Source of the DNA: Deltaproteobacteria bacterium
Lineage (GTDB): Bacteria > Myxococcota_A > UBA796 > GCA-2862545
Assembly: GCA_006226595.1 (NCBI GenBank)
Contig: SBGP01000013.1
Location: forward strand, 22,164 to 86,163
DNA: 64,000 bases
Direction of reading: 5' to 3'
In this document: positions 16,516 to 24,711 of the stretch, piece by piece
Position numbering within the stretch: position 1 is the first letter of the stretch
How the letters are laid out: each line of letters begins with the position of its first letter
Notes under the pieces: model-generated
The model's input: only the letters and a program-made list of their open reading frames with translations
Told to the model about the DNA's origin: nothing
Database searches by the model: none
Position numbers and translations under genes: made by a program

Positions 16516-17058
16516 TTACTGCAGGACGGTGCAGCTGTTGCCACTGTGGGTGTTGTAGTAGTCGGCGGCCTCGTTGCCGTAGACAGCGCAGTCCGCGCCG
16601 TTCTCGCCGAAGTCCGAGGTGGCCATCCACGCGAGCTCGGCCTCACCGTGCGTACCGCAGGTGAAGAAGGTGCTCTCGCCGGAAACCACGCCACCGGTGG
16701 TGGAGGACTTGGTGAGGGTCGCGCCCCAGGTGTCCCAGGAGCCGTCGTCAGCGTACTGACCCTGGCTGAGGGTGTGGAACTCGTCCCAGCCGTTGTAGGT
16801 GTTCGGGTCGTTCAGACCGCCCCAGGCACCGGTCTCGACGATGTCGAGGTCGATGGCGTCGGCCCAGCCGTCGCTGTTGACGGTGTAGGTGTACGAGCCG
16901 TCGGTCGTGTCACAGGACCAGCTGAAGCCGGTGGTCTGCCACGGACCCTCGTAGACCGTCTCGGTCTCGGTGTCGCTCTCGACGGGATCGGGATCGCCTT
17001 CGGTGCAGGCGGTCAGGGCGAGCATGCCCACGGCCATGGCCAGGGTAAACTTGTTCAT
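16516..17058 (-). CDS. Small lipoprotein of the local WxC/DCxxWG paralogous family
   Basis: This 180-residue lipoprotein has lipobox LTAC and an acidic Thr/Glu/Asp linker. The family domain reads FSWSCDTTDGSYTYTVNSDG, IDLDIVETGAWGG, DDGSWDTWGATL, VVSGESTFFTCG and ADCAVYGNEAADYY, with a last cysteine near the end. It is the nearest paralog of the 15606 gene and faces it. GGAG lies upstream of the ATG. It has its own strong terminator and a 20-bp palindrome 41 nt upstream, so it is probably monocistronic and regulated. Confidence 0.8.
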   Translation of the reverse strand: MNKFTLAMAVGMLALTACTEGDPDPVESDTETETVYEGPWQTTGFSWSCDTTDGSYTYTVNSDGWADAIDLDIVETGAWGGLNDPNTYNGWDEFHTLSQGQYADDGSWDTWGATLTKSSTTGGVVSGESTFFTCGTHGEAELAWMATSDFGENGADCAVYGNEAADYYNTHSGNSCTVLQ

Positions 17059-17098
17059 GATTGCGTCTCCTTCCGGTGGCGCAGGCTGCCACCAAGTT

Positions 17099-17118
17099 TG
17101 CTGTCGCAGCCGACAGCA
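17099..17118. promoter_or_regulatory. 20-bp palindrome upstream of the lipoprotein gene, possible operator
   Basis: TGCTGTCGCAGCCGACAGCA has 8-bp perfect arms around CAGC. It lies 41 nt upstream of the ATG at 17058. Its position suggests a repressor or activator site, but I could not define a convincing promoter next to it. Confidence 0.45.
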
Positions 17119-17268
17119 TTGGCATCCTTACCTGGGAACTCGCCATCCGCAACCCCCTGGAAGGGCGTGTAAGAGGCGGGACAGCGGGGATGCCGGCTGC
17201 TGGCCATCGGTGTAGACCCGTGGAAACAACCACTTCTTCCGTACACGAAAGAACCGTGGCGCCGGGGG

Positions 17269-18939
17269 CTATTCGTTGCGCGCGGGTACCGCTGATGACG
17301 CCGACGTACCGCTGCGGCTCCGGTTCTGGAACAGTGCGCGCTCCACCTTGTCGAGCAGACGCGCCAGCCCCTCACCGGTGAGCGCGCTCACGGGTACGCC
17401 GTCGTAGCGGTCGACCAGGTTCGCGAGAACCTCGGGCTCGGCGGCGTCGGCCTTGTTCCACACGCGCAGGCTCGGCCGGTCGTCGAGACCGAGCTCGCCG
17501 AGGATGTGCTCTACGTCCGCGAGCTGCTCCTCGACGTCGGGGTCGCTGGCATCGAGCACGTGCAGCAACAGGTGCGCGCCATCGAGCTCCTCGAGGGTCG
17601 CCTTGAACGCTTCGACCAGGGTCTTGGGCAGGTCCTGGATGAAGCCCACGGTGTCGGTGACGATGATCTCGCGCTCTTCAGGGAAGCGCAGCCGTCGGCT
17701 GGTGGGGTCGAGGGTCGCGAACAGCTGGTCCTCGGCGATGACCTCGGAGCTCGTCATCCGGTTGAGCAGCGTGGACTTGCCGGCATTCGTGTACCCGACG
17801 ATGGACGCCACCGGGATCTGCGACTTCTCGCGACGCGCGCGACGGGTGGCGCGGTTCTTCGCGAGCTTGGTGAGCTGGCGCTCGAGGCGCGTCAACCGCT
17901 CTCCCGCTCGGCGACGGTTGATCTCGAGCTTGGTCTCGCCGGGGCCGCGTCCGCCGATGCCGCCGGTGAGCCGTGACATGGCCGTGGGCATCAATGCGAG
18001 GCGCGGGGCGCGGTAGCGGAGCTGCGCGAGCTCGACCTGGAGCTTGCCTTCTCGGCTGGTGGCGTGCTGCGCGAAGATGTCGAGGATGAGCTGGGTCCGA
18101 TCGAGCACCTTGAGGTCGGTGGTCGTCGCGATGTTGCGCAGCTGGCTCGGCGACAGCTCGCGGTCGAAGATCAGCGCGTCGGCGCCGAGGTGCATGCTGC
18201 GCACCACCAGTTCCTGCAGCTTGCCGCTGCCGATACAGGTCTTGCCGTCGAGCTTGCGCCGGCTCTGGAGCACGCTGTCGAGCACCTGCAGCCCCGCGGT
18301 GTCCGCGAGACGCTCGAGCTCGGCCAGGCCGCGCTTGGCGCGCTCGGCATCGTCGAGGGTGATGCCGACGAGGATCACGCCCTCCTTGCCGTCCACGCGC
18401 GTGAGCTGCGTGTTCTTCGCGAACTGAGCCTCGAGGTCCTCGATCTCGGCGGCGAAGTCGCGGTCCCAGTCGTGGATGCTCGCGATCTCTTCGACCCGAT
18501 GTGGCTCCCCGGCATCGGGCGGCAGCAGGGTCGCGAGGTGCACGCGGCCCGGCAGGCCATCGGGAAGCACCTCGATCGTCGCCACGGCATCGAGCTGGAG
18601 CAGTGCGAGGTCGGTGAGGTCGTCCTCCTCGAGACCCTCGGGACGCAGGGAGGTGTGGATCAGCCGCACGCCGCGGAAGCGCGACGCGCCCGCGCGCCGA
18701 GGCCCGAGGTCGGGCAGGAACACGCGGTGGGCCTCGCCGACGACGACGTACTCGATCTGACCCAGGCGATCGATGAGGACGGCGATGCGGCGTCCCGTGT
18801 CTCGCGTCAGCTCGGTGAGTCGGCGCGCGAGCGGCGCCGAGATCAGCTCGTCGCGACCGACGCGTCGGCGGTAGAGCGCGCGCAGATCGCGGGCCTGGCT
18901 GGCCTTGAGGCCGGTGGTGTTTCCGTGCAGCGGTTGGAT
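17269..18939 (-). CDS. hflX: Ribosome-associated GTPase HflX
   Basis: HflX splits stalled or hibernating ribosomes using GTP. The GTPase domain has G1 GYTNAGKSTLL, G2/G3 DTVGFIQDLP and G4 WNKAD. The HflX-specific glycine-rich linker GGIGGRGPGETKLE precedes it. The N-terminal nucleotide-binding domain (HGNTTGLKASQ, then VLIDRLG and LPDLGPRRAGASRFRGVR) is intact, but its first residues lie upstream of the first ATG/GTG/TTG in frame (GTG at 18723). An in-frame TAG lies 27-33 nt upstream of the ATC at 18939. That ATC has GGGAG 5 nt before it and gives a 556-residue protein of family-like length. I therefore take ATC as the probable start. Confidence 0.85.
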   Translation of the reverse strand: MQPLHGNTTGLKASQARDLRALYRRRVGRDELISAPLARRLTELTRDTGRRIAVLIDRLGQIEYVVVGEAHRVFLPDLGPRRAGASRFRGVRLIHTSLRPEGLEEDDLTDLALLQLDAVATIEVLPDGLPGRVHLATLLPPDAGEPHRVEEIASIHDWDRDFAAEIEDLEAQFAKNTQLTRVDGKEGVILVGITLDDAERAKRGLAELERLADTAGLQVLDSVLQSRRKLDGKTCIGSGKLQELVVRSMHLGADALIFDRELSPSQLRNIATTTDLKVLDRTQLILDIFAQHATSREGKLQVELAQLRYRAPRLALMPTAMSRLTGGIGGRGPGETKLEINRRRAGERLTRLERQLTKLAKNRATRRARREKSQIPVASIVGYTNAGKSTLLNRMTSSEVIAEDQLFATLDPTSRRLRFPEEREIIVTDTVGFIQDLPKTLVEAFKATLEELDGAHLLLHVLDASDPDVEEQLADVEHILGELGLDDRPSLRVWNKADAAEPEVLANLVDRYDGVPVSALTGEGLARLLDKVERALFQNRSRSGTSASSAVPARNE

Positions 18940-19064
18940 GGGCGCTCCCGTCGAAGCTTCCCGCTACAACCGCGACTGCGAGGGGTCAAGCGCGCTTGGC
19001 GCGCGAATCTCGAAAAAGCGGAAACCGATGCGGCCATGCGTGGTCGGCATGGGAGGGAGGGCCC

Positions 19065-19544
19065 ATGGACCGCCGCCAGTCAGACCGCTCCGACCTGAAC
19101 CTGCTGCCGATGATGAACCTGGTGAGCCTGCTCATCCCGCTGCTGCTCATGGGCACCCAGCTGGTGGCGTTGTCGTCGATCGACATCGCTCAGCCGGCAG
19201 CCGCGCCGACTCCCGGGCCGGTGAGCGACGACTTCCACCTCGTCGTGCGCATCGAGCCCGAGGGCTTCTTCGTCGATGGCGCGGAAGACGTACTCGGCGA
19301 AGCGTCACTGCATCTCGCATGCGAGGAGCGCTGCACGGACAAGGACGACTGGCCGCACGACGAGCTCGTGCAGCGGCTGGTCGAGGTCAAGGAGGCCCAC
19401 CCCGCCGAGACGCGGGTGATGGTGATCCCGGACTCGCGCGTGACCTACCAGGTCATCGTGCGCACGCTGGACGCGACTCGCGCCCGCAAGGCCCACGGGG
19501 AGTGGCAGGAGCTGTTTCCCGAGGCGAGCATCGGCAGCCGCTGA
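19065..19544 (+). CDS. ExbD/TolR-like membrane protein
   Basis: The 159-residue protein has a short cytoplasmic N-terminus (SDLNLLPMMNLVSLLIPLLL), one transmembrane helix and a periplasmic domain, as in ExbD/TolR. The family's critical membrane Asp after 'P.. D' is not evident; Asn-Leu-Leu-Pro-Met-Met-Asn occupies that place. The C-terminus (VMVIPDSRVTYQVIVRTLDA) matches the ExbD 'v.I.aD....y..v..vmd' pattern. Two Cys in the periplasmic part (LACEERC) are unusual. GGGAGG precedes the ATG at 19065. No exbB/tolQ partner is nearby, so it may pair with one elsewhere. Confidence 0.75.
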   Translation: MDRRQSDRSDLNLLPMMNLVSLLIPLLLMGTQLVALSSIDIAQPAAAPTPGPVSDDFHLVVRIEPEGFFVDGAEDVLGEASLHLACEERCTDKDDWPHDELVQRLVEVKEAHPAETRVMVIPDSRVTYQVIVRTLDATRARKAHGEWQELFPEASIGSR

Positions 19545-19547
19545 GGC

Positions 19548-20618
19548 CTAGTCGGGGACAGTGAGCCGCTTGGCGGCCTCGCAGTTCTGGGCGCTGAACG
19601 AGACCACGGTCACCGCCCCTTCCTCGACGTCGGCCGAGATGGCGCACACGCTGCGGCGCTCGACCCGTGGCGCGCCCTTGTCGCTCTCGGTCTCGATCTT
19701 CTCGATGACCTCGACGGTGTAGCCGCCGGCGGGGAGGTTGAGGTTGGCGTGGCGCGAGACGTAGCCGGCCCCGGACACGGACACCGCGAGCTTCTCGTCG
19801 CGGGTGCTGCCGTCGCGGAGCGCGAGGATGCCGCCGACGCGGACCGTGCCGAAGCTGCCGTAGCCGGGCTCGACGGTCTGGCACAGATCCCGACTGCCGA
19901 GCTCCCGCGGGGCGCGCACATCGACGGCGCCGAAGCAGAACAGGTCACTGGCGTCCGCGGTGCCGATGGCGAGCTCGTGCCTTCCGGGGGTGAGCTGCAC
20001 GGTGACGGCGGCCTTCTTGAGCTTGCCCTGACTCACGCCATCCACCCACAGGGTGCCGCCGGCGAACACGCCCTGGCGACTCACGGTGAGGGCCACACCG
20101 TCCGGGTCGAAGCCGCGCCCGACGGCGCTGCGCGGAGGGGCGCCTCCGCCGAGCAGAGTGCGATGGGCGGCGTCGACCTCGATGTTCAGCGCGTCGAGCA
20201 GGGACAAGGCAAGCTGGCGCTCGAGGGCGAACAGGGTGTGCCGCGGCCCCTGGGCCGACACGCTCGCGAGCACCTCGCCGGTGGCGACGTCGAGGGCACG
20301 TGCGTCGAGCCGCGCCTGGTCGCCGTCGGTGGACAGGCTCCCGGTGACGAGCCAGCCGGCACCGAGGACCTTGCCGAGCTCCTGGGCGCTCGCCGGGTCG
20401 ACGAAGTCGGTCTGCTGCAGCTTCAGCTCCGCGAGCACCGCGTCGAGTCGGCCACGCTCCACCAGCACCACGCCGTCCACGTGCAGGTCGGTGAGCATCA
20501 TGTCGGTCAGCGCCGAGCCGAAGGGGGCGAGCTCCGCGTCGGTGGTGTTCACCGCGAAGGGTGCCACTGCGAGCACCGGTTCGGCCGCGAGCGCGCTGAG
20601 GACCGAGAGCAGGAGCAT
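19548..20618 (-). CDS. CsgG/FlgO-like exported protein
   Basis: The 356-residue protein has a signal peptide (MLLLSVLSALA) and a CsgG-type domain (about 15-150). It reads LAVAPFAVNTTDAELAPFG, VVLVERGRLDAVLAEL, then GKVLGAGWLVTGSL and LDARALDVATGEVL. CsgG-family proteins bind or form envelope assemblies and are widespread in periplasmic proteins with no role in curli. The C-terminal 200 residues are beta-rich with PEGA-like turns (GTLWVDGVSQGKLKKAAVTV) and three cysteines. It is the last gene of a four-gene minus-strand operon; its ATG directly follows the stop of the EEP gene (TAGATG). Confidence 0.75.
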   Translation of the reverse strand: MLLLSVLSALAAEPVLAVAPFAVNTTDAELAPFGSALTDMMLTDLHVDGVVLVERGRLDAVLAELKLQQTDFVDPASAQELGKVLGAGWLVTGSLSTDGDQARLDARALDVATGEVLASVSAQGPRHTLFALERQLALSLLDALNIEVDAAHRTLLGGGAPPRSAVGRGFDPDGVALTVSRQGVFAGGTLWVDGVSQGKLKKAAVTVQLTPGRHELAIGTADASDLFCFGAVDVRAPRELGSRDLCQTVEPGYGSFGTVRVGGILALRDGSTRDEKLAVSVSGAGYVSRHANLNLPAGGYTVEVIEKIETESDKGAPRVERRSVCAISADVEEGAVTVVSFSAQNCEAAKRLTVPD

Positions 20619-21671
20619 CTACGGCACGCGGATCGTGAGCACGATGGGCAGGTGGTCCGAGACGTCGAGCACCTGGAGCACCTCGTAGTCGAGCTGCTCG
20701 ACGCCGCCGTGGAACGCGTAGTCGAGCACGCGGTCGGCCTGGTCCTCGCCGAAGGAGACGTAGGTCCGCCACTTCTCGGGCTCGGCGTGGTAGGTCTCGG
20801 CGCTCATCGCGGGGGTGAACGCGTCGTACAGCGCCTGGACGGGCGTGGTCGCGTCCGCGTACAGCCCGGCATGCTCGCCGAGCCGGGACGGGTCGTCCCC
20901 CGGCGGCAGCGAGTTCAGGTCACCGCCGAGCACCCACGGCACCTTGGCCTCGGTCGCCTGGCGCATGTGCTTGGCGAGCATGGCCACCTGCTTGCCCAGC
21001 GTGCCGTCGCCTCGCGAGAACGCGGAGAGGTGCGTGTTGAACAGGCGAAGCTCGCCGCTGCCCAGGGGTACGGCGACCTCGAGCAGCGCTCGGCGCAGGT
21101 TGAACAGCCGGCGGTGGAAGGGCTCGTCGAGCAGCGGCAGCTGGTAGCGGGTGGCGCGGGTCAGCTTGTGCTTCGAGAGCACAGCCAGGTTCATGTCGAC
21201 CCGGCCCAGGTTCTGTTCGGGTGGGTGCGGCACGTAGGGGGCGCGGTGGTAGGGCGCGGCCGTGCTGCACGGGTAGGGCACGCGCTCGAGGATCTCGGCG
21301 AGCTGATCGCTGCGCTGCGTGCGGTCGCTGCCACGGTCGACCTCCTGGAGCAGCACGATGTCCGCGTCCACGTCCTTGATCACGCGAGCGATGCCCTCGA
21401 GGGCGGCCTCGCGCTCGGCCGGCGGTACGTGCACGTCGGGACCGCCGTCGTAGAAGAAGTGGCGCTTGCGACCGCCCGAGTACTGCACGTTCCAGATGAG
21501 GATGCGCAGGGTGTCGCCGCTCGCGAGGGCGCGCGTGTCGCCGGTGCACTGGATGGGCGCATCCATCTCGTCGGCGGGGAAGAAGAAGGCCAGGCGTCCC
21601 GCGGTGAGCAGCCCCACGAGTCCCAGTCCCGCGACCACCGCAGCCTTGGCCAGTGCGCGCTTGCGCGACAT
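20619..21671 (-). CDS. Endonuclease/exonuclease/phosphatase (EEP) family protein, membrane-anchored
   Basis: The 350-residue protein has an N-terminal transmembrane anchor (about 10-30) and an EEP catalytic domain. Motifs in order are ILIWNVQ, IVLLQEVD, LRLFNTHLSAFSRG, VLGGDLNS, RVLDYAF and VSDHLPIV, with the metal-binding Glu and catalytic Asp-His pair present. Anchored extracytoplasmic EEP proteins are often phosphodiesterases such as sphingomyelinase-like enzymes; the substrate is unknown. GGAGG lies 5 nt before the ATG. It sits between the HTTM-like and CsgG-like genes. Confidence 0.85.
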   Translation of the reverse strand: MSRKRALAKAAVVAGLGLVGLLTAGRLAFFFPADEMDAPIQCTGDTRALASGDTLRILIWNVQYSGGRKRHFFYDGGPDVHVPPAEREAALEGIARVIKDVDADIVLLQEVDRGSDRTQRSDQLAEILERVPYPCSTAAPYHRAPYVPHPPEQNLGRVDMNLAVLSKHKLTRATRYQLPLLDEPFHRRLFNLRRALLEVAVPLGSGELRLFNTHLSAFSRGDGTLGKQVAMLAKHMRQATEAKVPWVLGGDLNSLPPGDDPSRLGEHAGLYADATTPVQALYDAFTPAMSAETYHAEPEKWRTYVSFGEDQADRVLDYAFHGGVEQLDYEVLQVLDVSDHLPIVLTIRVP

Positions 21672-21692
21672 GTGCGCCTCCAGGCGGGCAGC

Positions 21693-22505
21693 CTACCCCG
21701 GCGGAACCTGCGCATCGAGCGGCCGTCCCCCGACCCGGTCGAGGATCCGGTGCACCGCATCGGCATCGAGGAAGGCCAGGTAGCAGGCGAACACGGTCGC
21801 GGTGAACGTGCCGACCGGCAGCAGGGTGAAGAAGGCCGCATGCATCAGCAGCCCGAGGGGCATCGCCCACCACTGCCAGCGGCGCACCCACAGGGCCACG
21901 ACGAGCAGGTACTCGACGAGCACCGTGAGCACCGCGCCCACCAGCATCAGCGTCCCGAAGCCCGCGGGCGCGGGGTCACTGCCGAGGTACAGCTGGTGAA
22001 ACGCCATCTCGAGGCGCTCGCCGGACAGGAACGCGGCAAAGCACTTGTCCCACGCCGTCCAGAAGTACACGACGCTCACGTGGAGAGCGACCATGCGCAG
22101 GCCCCACAGCGGGGCGCGCTCGGGCAGTGCGTCGCCGGCCCGCCACTTGTCCCAAGAGTAGCTGTGACCGACGGGCGCGAGGGCGGCGAGCAGCGTGGCC
22201 AGCGCCAGGTAGGCGGTGTGGTGATGGGTCCAAGGCTCGACGCCGGCGGGACCGAAGCCGTGCACCATGACCATCGCGATCAGCCCCGAGGCGGCGGTGC
22301 TCGCGCGGCTGTACACGCCGAGCAGCATCGCGGTCGTTGCCAGGTAGAAGCACGCGCCGAGGGCGAGGCGGGCAGGGGACTGGTCGAAGAAGAACGCGAC
22401 CTCGGTGCCCCAGCGCGTCCACAGGACGAGCGCGAGCAGGATGCGCAGCAGGCCCGACGAGCGGGTCGAGCCCTCCTCGGTGAGCATCGCGTGCAGCCAG
22501 CTCAT
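21693..22505 (-). CDS. HTTM/DoxX-like multispan membrane protein
   Basis: The 270-residue protein has about seven hydrophobic segments, including ILLALVLWTRWGTEVAFFF, AYLALATLLAALAP and VEYLLVVALWVRR. The arrangement, with early Arg/Trp residues, a central YFWTAWDKCF motif and a terminal segment facing the membrane, resembles the HTTM domain of vitamin K-dependent carboxylase-like proteins. Catalytic function is uncertain. Its ATG overlaps the stop of the upstream gene (ATGA), and the EEP gene follows after 21 nt. Confidence 0.65.
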   Translation of the reverse strand: MSWLHAMLTEEGSTRSSGLLRILLALVLWTRWGTEVAFFFDQSPARLALGACFYLATTAMLLGVYSRASTAASGLIAMVMVHGFGPAGVEPWTHHHTAYLALATLLAALAPVGHSYSWDKWRAGDALPERAPLWGLRMVALHVSVVYFWTAWDKCFAAFLSGERLEMAFHQLYLGSDPAPAGFGTLMLVGAVLTVLVEYLLVVALWVRRWQWWAMPLGLLMHAAFFTLLPVGTFTATVFACYLAFLDADAVHRILDRVGGRPLDAQVPPG

Positions 22506-22957
22506 GGCGTGCCGCCCTTGTCGATGCGCCCGAGGTCCGCTTCGGTGAGGCCACACAGGTCCACGTCCGCGAGGCGGGTCATCGGCTGCCAGTGGTACCG
22601 GCTGCCGCACTCGCCGTCGACGAAGACGTGGGGCTTGCCGGGCATGCGCCGACACATCGTCTTTCCGGTGCGCGCAACCTGGGCTTCCGAGGGGATGAAC
22701 GTGATGTAGCGAGGCGCGTCCGCACGTGTGGTCTTCAGCACCTCGAAGCGGTCGAGCGGTGCGGAGGTTCCGTCGGGGCGCCGGTCCTCGAAGCGCGCGA
22801 TGCAGATGTCGGCGCCGAAGCCTCGGTACATGCGCCAGGTCTTGAGGCCCGGCACGGGCGGGTATCCGAGGCCCTGCGAGATCAGGGGCCCGGCGTTGAG
22901 GGCGGCGAAGATGGCGGCGACCGCGGCGAGGCGCGGCCATGGCAGGTCGGCGGACAC
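22502..22957 (-). CDS. Small membrane-anchored protein of unknown function, partner of the HTTM-like protein
   Basis: The 151-residue product has one N-terminal hydrophobic segment (LAAVAAIFAALNAGPLI). The periplasmic part contains KTWRMYRGFGADICIARF and four cysteines (ICIA, TMCRR, GECGS, DLCGL). I do not recognise a family. Because it is translationally coupled to the HTTM-like gene by a 4-nt overlap and both have an exported face, a two-protein membrane complex is likely. It is the first gene of the operon ending with the CsgG-like protein. Confidence 0.65.
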   Translation of the reverse strand: MSADLPWPRLAAVAAIFAALNAGPLISQGLGYPPVPGLKTWRMYRGFGADICIARFEDRRPDGTSAPLDRFEVLKTTRADAPRYITFIPSEAQVARTGKTMCRRMPGKPHVFVDGECGSRYHWQPMTRLADVDLCGLTEADLGRIDKGGTP

Positions 22958-23062
22958 GGCCGTGTTCTACCCCAGTTCGCGCGAGGCGCGGCCCGCCGTC
23001 CGCGACCATTCGTGACGGACGTCGCGTCGGGGGGTGCGCAGCCTCTCTCACAGGAGGTGCGC

Positions 23063-23773
23063 TTGCGCATCGGACGAGCCTTCGACATTCCCATTCGCCT
23101 GCACTGGTCCTTCGTGGCTCTGCTGGCCTACTTCGCGCTTCAGGCCCTGTTTGCCGGCGGCTGGCTCGGCATGATCGAGACGGTCGGCCTCGCCGTGGGT
23201 CTGTTCGGCTCGGTCATCCTCCATGAGCTCGGCCACGCGCAGGCCGCGCGCCACTACGGCATCCGCACCCGCGACATCACGCTGTACCCCTTCGGTGGCG
23301 TGGCAGCGCTCGAGGGCATGCCCGACGACACCCGCAAGGAGATCGTGATCGCGCTCGCGGGACCCGCGGTGAACGCGTTCCTGTTCGCGGGCGCGCTCTC
23401 GGCGTGGTTCTTCACCGGCTTCGGCGTGTTCGGCGCGCTCGCCGCGATGAACCTGGTCATGGGCCTGTTCAACCTCGTTCCGGCCTTCCCCATGGACGGT
23501 GGCCGGGTGCTGCGTGCGGCGCTCTCCGAGAAGATGAGCTTCGTGAAGGCGTCGGGGATCGCGAGCCGTGTCGGCTGGTGGTTCGGCCTGGCATTCATCG
23601 TCATCGGGCTGCTCACCGGCAGCTACAGCCTGGCCATCGTCGGCGGCTTCGTGCTCTTCGCCGGTCAGGTCGAGCAGCGGCGCCTGGTGGCGCTGATCCG
23701 TCGGGGCTGGCGTCCACCGCGGCCCGGTGGCTACCCGCACTTCACCTACGCGAGGCGCTGGTCGGTGACCTGA
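23063..23773 (+). CDS. Site-2 protease family (M50) membrane metalloprotease
   Basis: The 236-residue protein has about six transmembrane helices and the zinc ligands of M50 proteases: HELGHAQAARHYG in an early helix and PMDGGRVLRA in a later one. It matches the SpoIVFB/Rv-type group, but without a CBS pair. These proteases cut transmembrane substrates within the membrane, often releasing regulators. A TTG start with AGGAGG 5 nt upstream was chosen; the frame extends upstream without coding character. The substrate is not evident from neighbours. Confidence 0.85.
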   Translation: MRIGRAFDIPIRLHWSFVALLAYFALQALFAGGWLGMIETVGLAVGLFGSVILHELGHAQAARHYGIRTRDITLYPFGGVAALEGMPDDTRKEIVIALAGPAVNAFLFAGALSAWFFTGFGVFGALAAMNLVMGLFNLVPAFPMDGGRVLRAALSEKMSFVKASGIASRVGWWFGLAFIVIGLLTGSYSLAIVGGFVLFAGQVEQRRLVALIRRGWRPPRPGGYPHFTYARRWSVT

Positions 23774-23774
23774 C

Positions 23775-24398
23775 TCACCCGCGCCCGAGGCCCGCGAGGC
23801 CCCGGGCCACGAGCAGGTGCGAGGTCGCGAGCACGACGTGGAACACGTTGATCGCCTGAAAGGGCCCGAGATCGCCCTTCGTGCCGATCGCCAGCCCGGC
23901 GACGGCGATGCCGAGGGCGCCTGCCGCGAGGGTCGCGCCGGCGAGGCTTCGGTCGCGGAGGGCAGCGCCGCACATGACCAGGACGGCCACTGCGCCGATG
24001 GCGGTGCGGTAGGCTTCCGCGCGCAGCAGGACCTGGAACACGGCCCAGCCGAGGAGCAGCGCGCCGATGCCGACCTCGGCGATCCACCGCTTGCCTCGGG
24101 TGACGAGCAGCATGGCGACGAGCGCGAAGCAGCCCGGGGACACGGCGCCCGCGAGGTGACTGGCGCCGCGATGCAGTCGCTCGAGGTTGTCGAGCCCTGC
24201 GTAGCGGGCGCTACCGAGCCCCGCGGCGAGGGCCATCAGTCCCATGCCGAGCGCGCCGTAGCGCACGATCGCGTGGGGCTGGCGCACGAGCCACACCCCG
24301 GCGCTGGCGCAGGTCACGGCGAGCAGGAGGTCGAAGAGCGCGACGAACATCGCGAACAGGGTAGCGCTCGGCGAGGCCTGCGGGGGCCAGTCGTCCAT
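23775..24398 (-). CDS. Integral membrane protein of unknown function
   Basis: The 207-residue protein has about six hydrophobic segments and no recognised motif. It begins MDDWPPQASPSATLFAMFVA, followed by an LLLAVTCASAGVWLV helix. The Met at 24398 is preferred because AGGAAG lies just upstream; an in-frame Met 36 nt earlier is also possible. It converges on the site-2 protease gene with only 1 nt between stops. Its start codon overlaps, head to head, the start of the hydrolase remnant at 24397. Confidence 0.65.
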   Translation of the reverse strand: MDDWPPQASPSATLFAMFVALFDLLLAVTCASAGVWLVRQPHAIVRYGALGMGLMALAAGLGSARYAGLDNLERLHRGASHLAGAVSPGCFALVAMLLVTRGKRWIAEVGIGALLLGWAVFQVLLRAEAYRTAIGAVAVLVMCGAALRDRSLAGATLAAGALGIAVAGLAIGTKGDLGPFQAINVFHVVLATSHLLVARGLAGLGRG

Positions 24399-24588
24399 GC
24401 TCTTCCTGATGGCTGCTCCTGCGTTCGCCTTCAAGGCTTGTCCCGAGGGCCTCTCGACCGCCGAGTACGAGACGGTGAGGGTGCCGCTCGACCGCGCGCG
24501 ACCCGACGGGGAGGTGGTGCACCTCGAGGTGAGGCGCCTGCCCGTCCAGCCTGCACGGGGGCCGCTGGGGTTCGTGGCGGGCGCCTGA
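24397..24588 (+). pseudogene. N-terminal remnant of an exported alpha/beta hydrolase (TAP/aminopeptidase type)
   Basis: The 63-codon frame encodes a signal-like start (MLFLMAAPAFA) and then CPEG, VRVPLDRARPDGEVVHLEV and GPLGFVAGA before a stop. This matches the first 50-60 residues of tripeptidyl-aminopeptidase-like hydrolases, where 'VPLDr..p.g.tv.l.v.r' leads to 'G.vvf..GGPG'. The nucleophile and oxyanion regions are gone; no continuation is visible in any frame downstream. It looks like the 5' end of a gene whose remainder was deleted. Confidence 0.5.
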
Positions 24589-24675
24589 TTGCGCTTGCCG
24601 CGTTCAGGCGGCGGCGCTATGCCCAGAGGGACGCCACGATTCGCGTTCCAACCCCTTTCCCTACGGAGGTGCCTG

Positions 24676-24711
24676 ATGACTGTGCTTGCAACGACCTCCG
24701 GGACCCGCTGA
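24676..24711 (+). other. Possible 11-residue leader ORF upstream of rsgA
   Basis: An ATG with GGAGG 6 nt upstream (CGGAGGTGCCTGATG) opens the 11-codon frame MTVLATTSGTR before TGA. It lies in the 242-bp gap between the hydrolase remnant and rsgA. It could be a leader peptide or the relic of a ribosome binding site from the deleted gene. I see nothing else in this gap. Confidence 0.2.
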
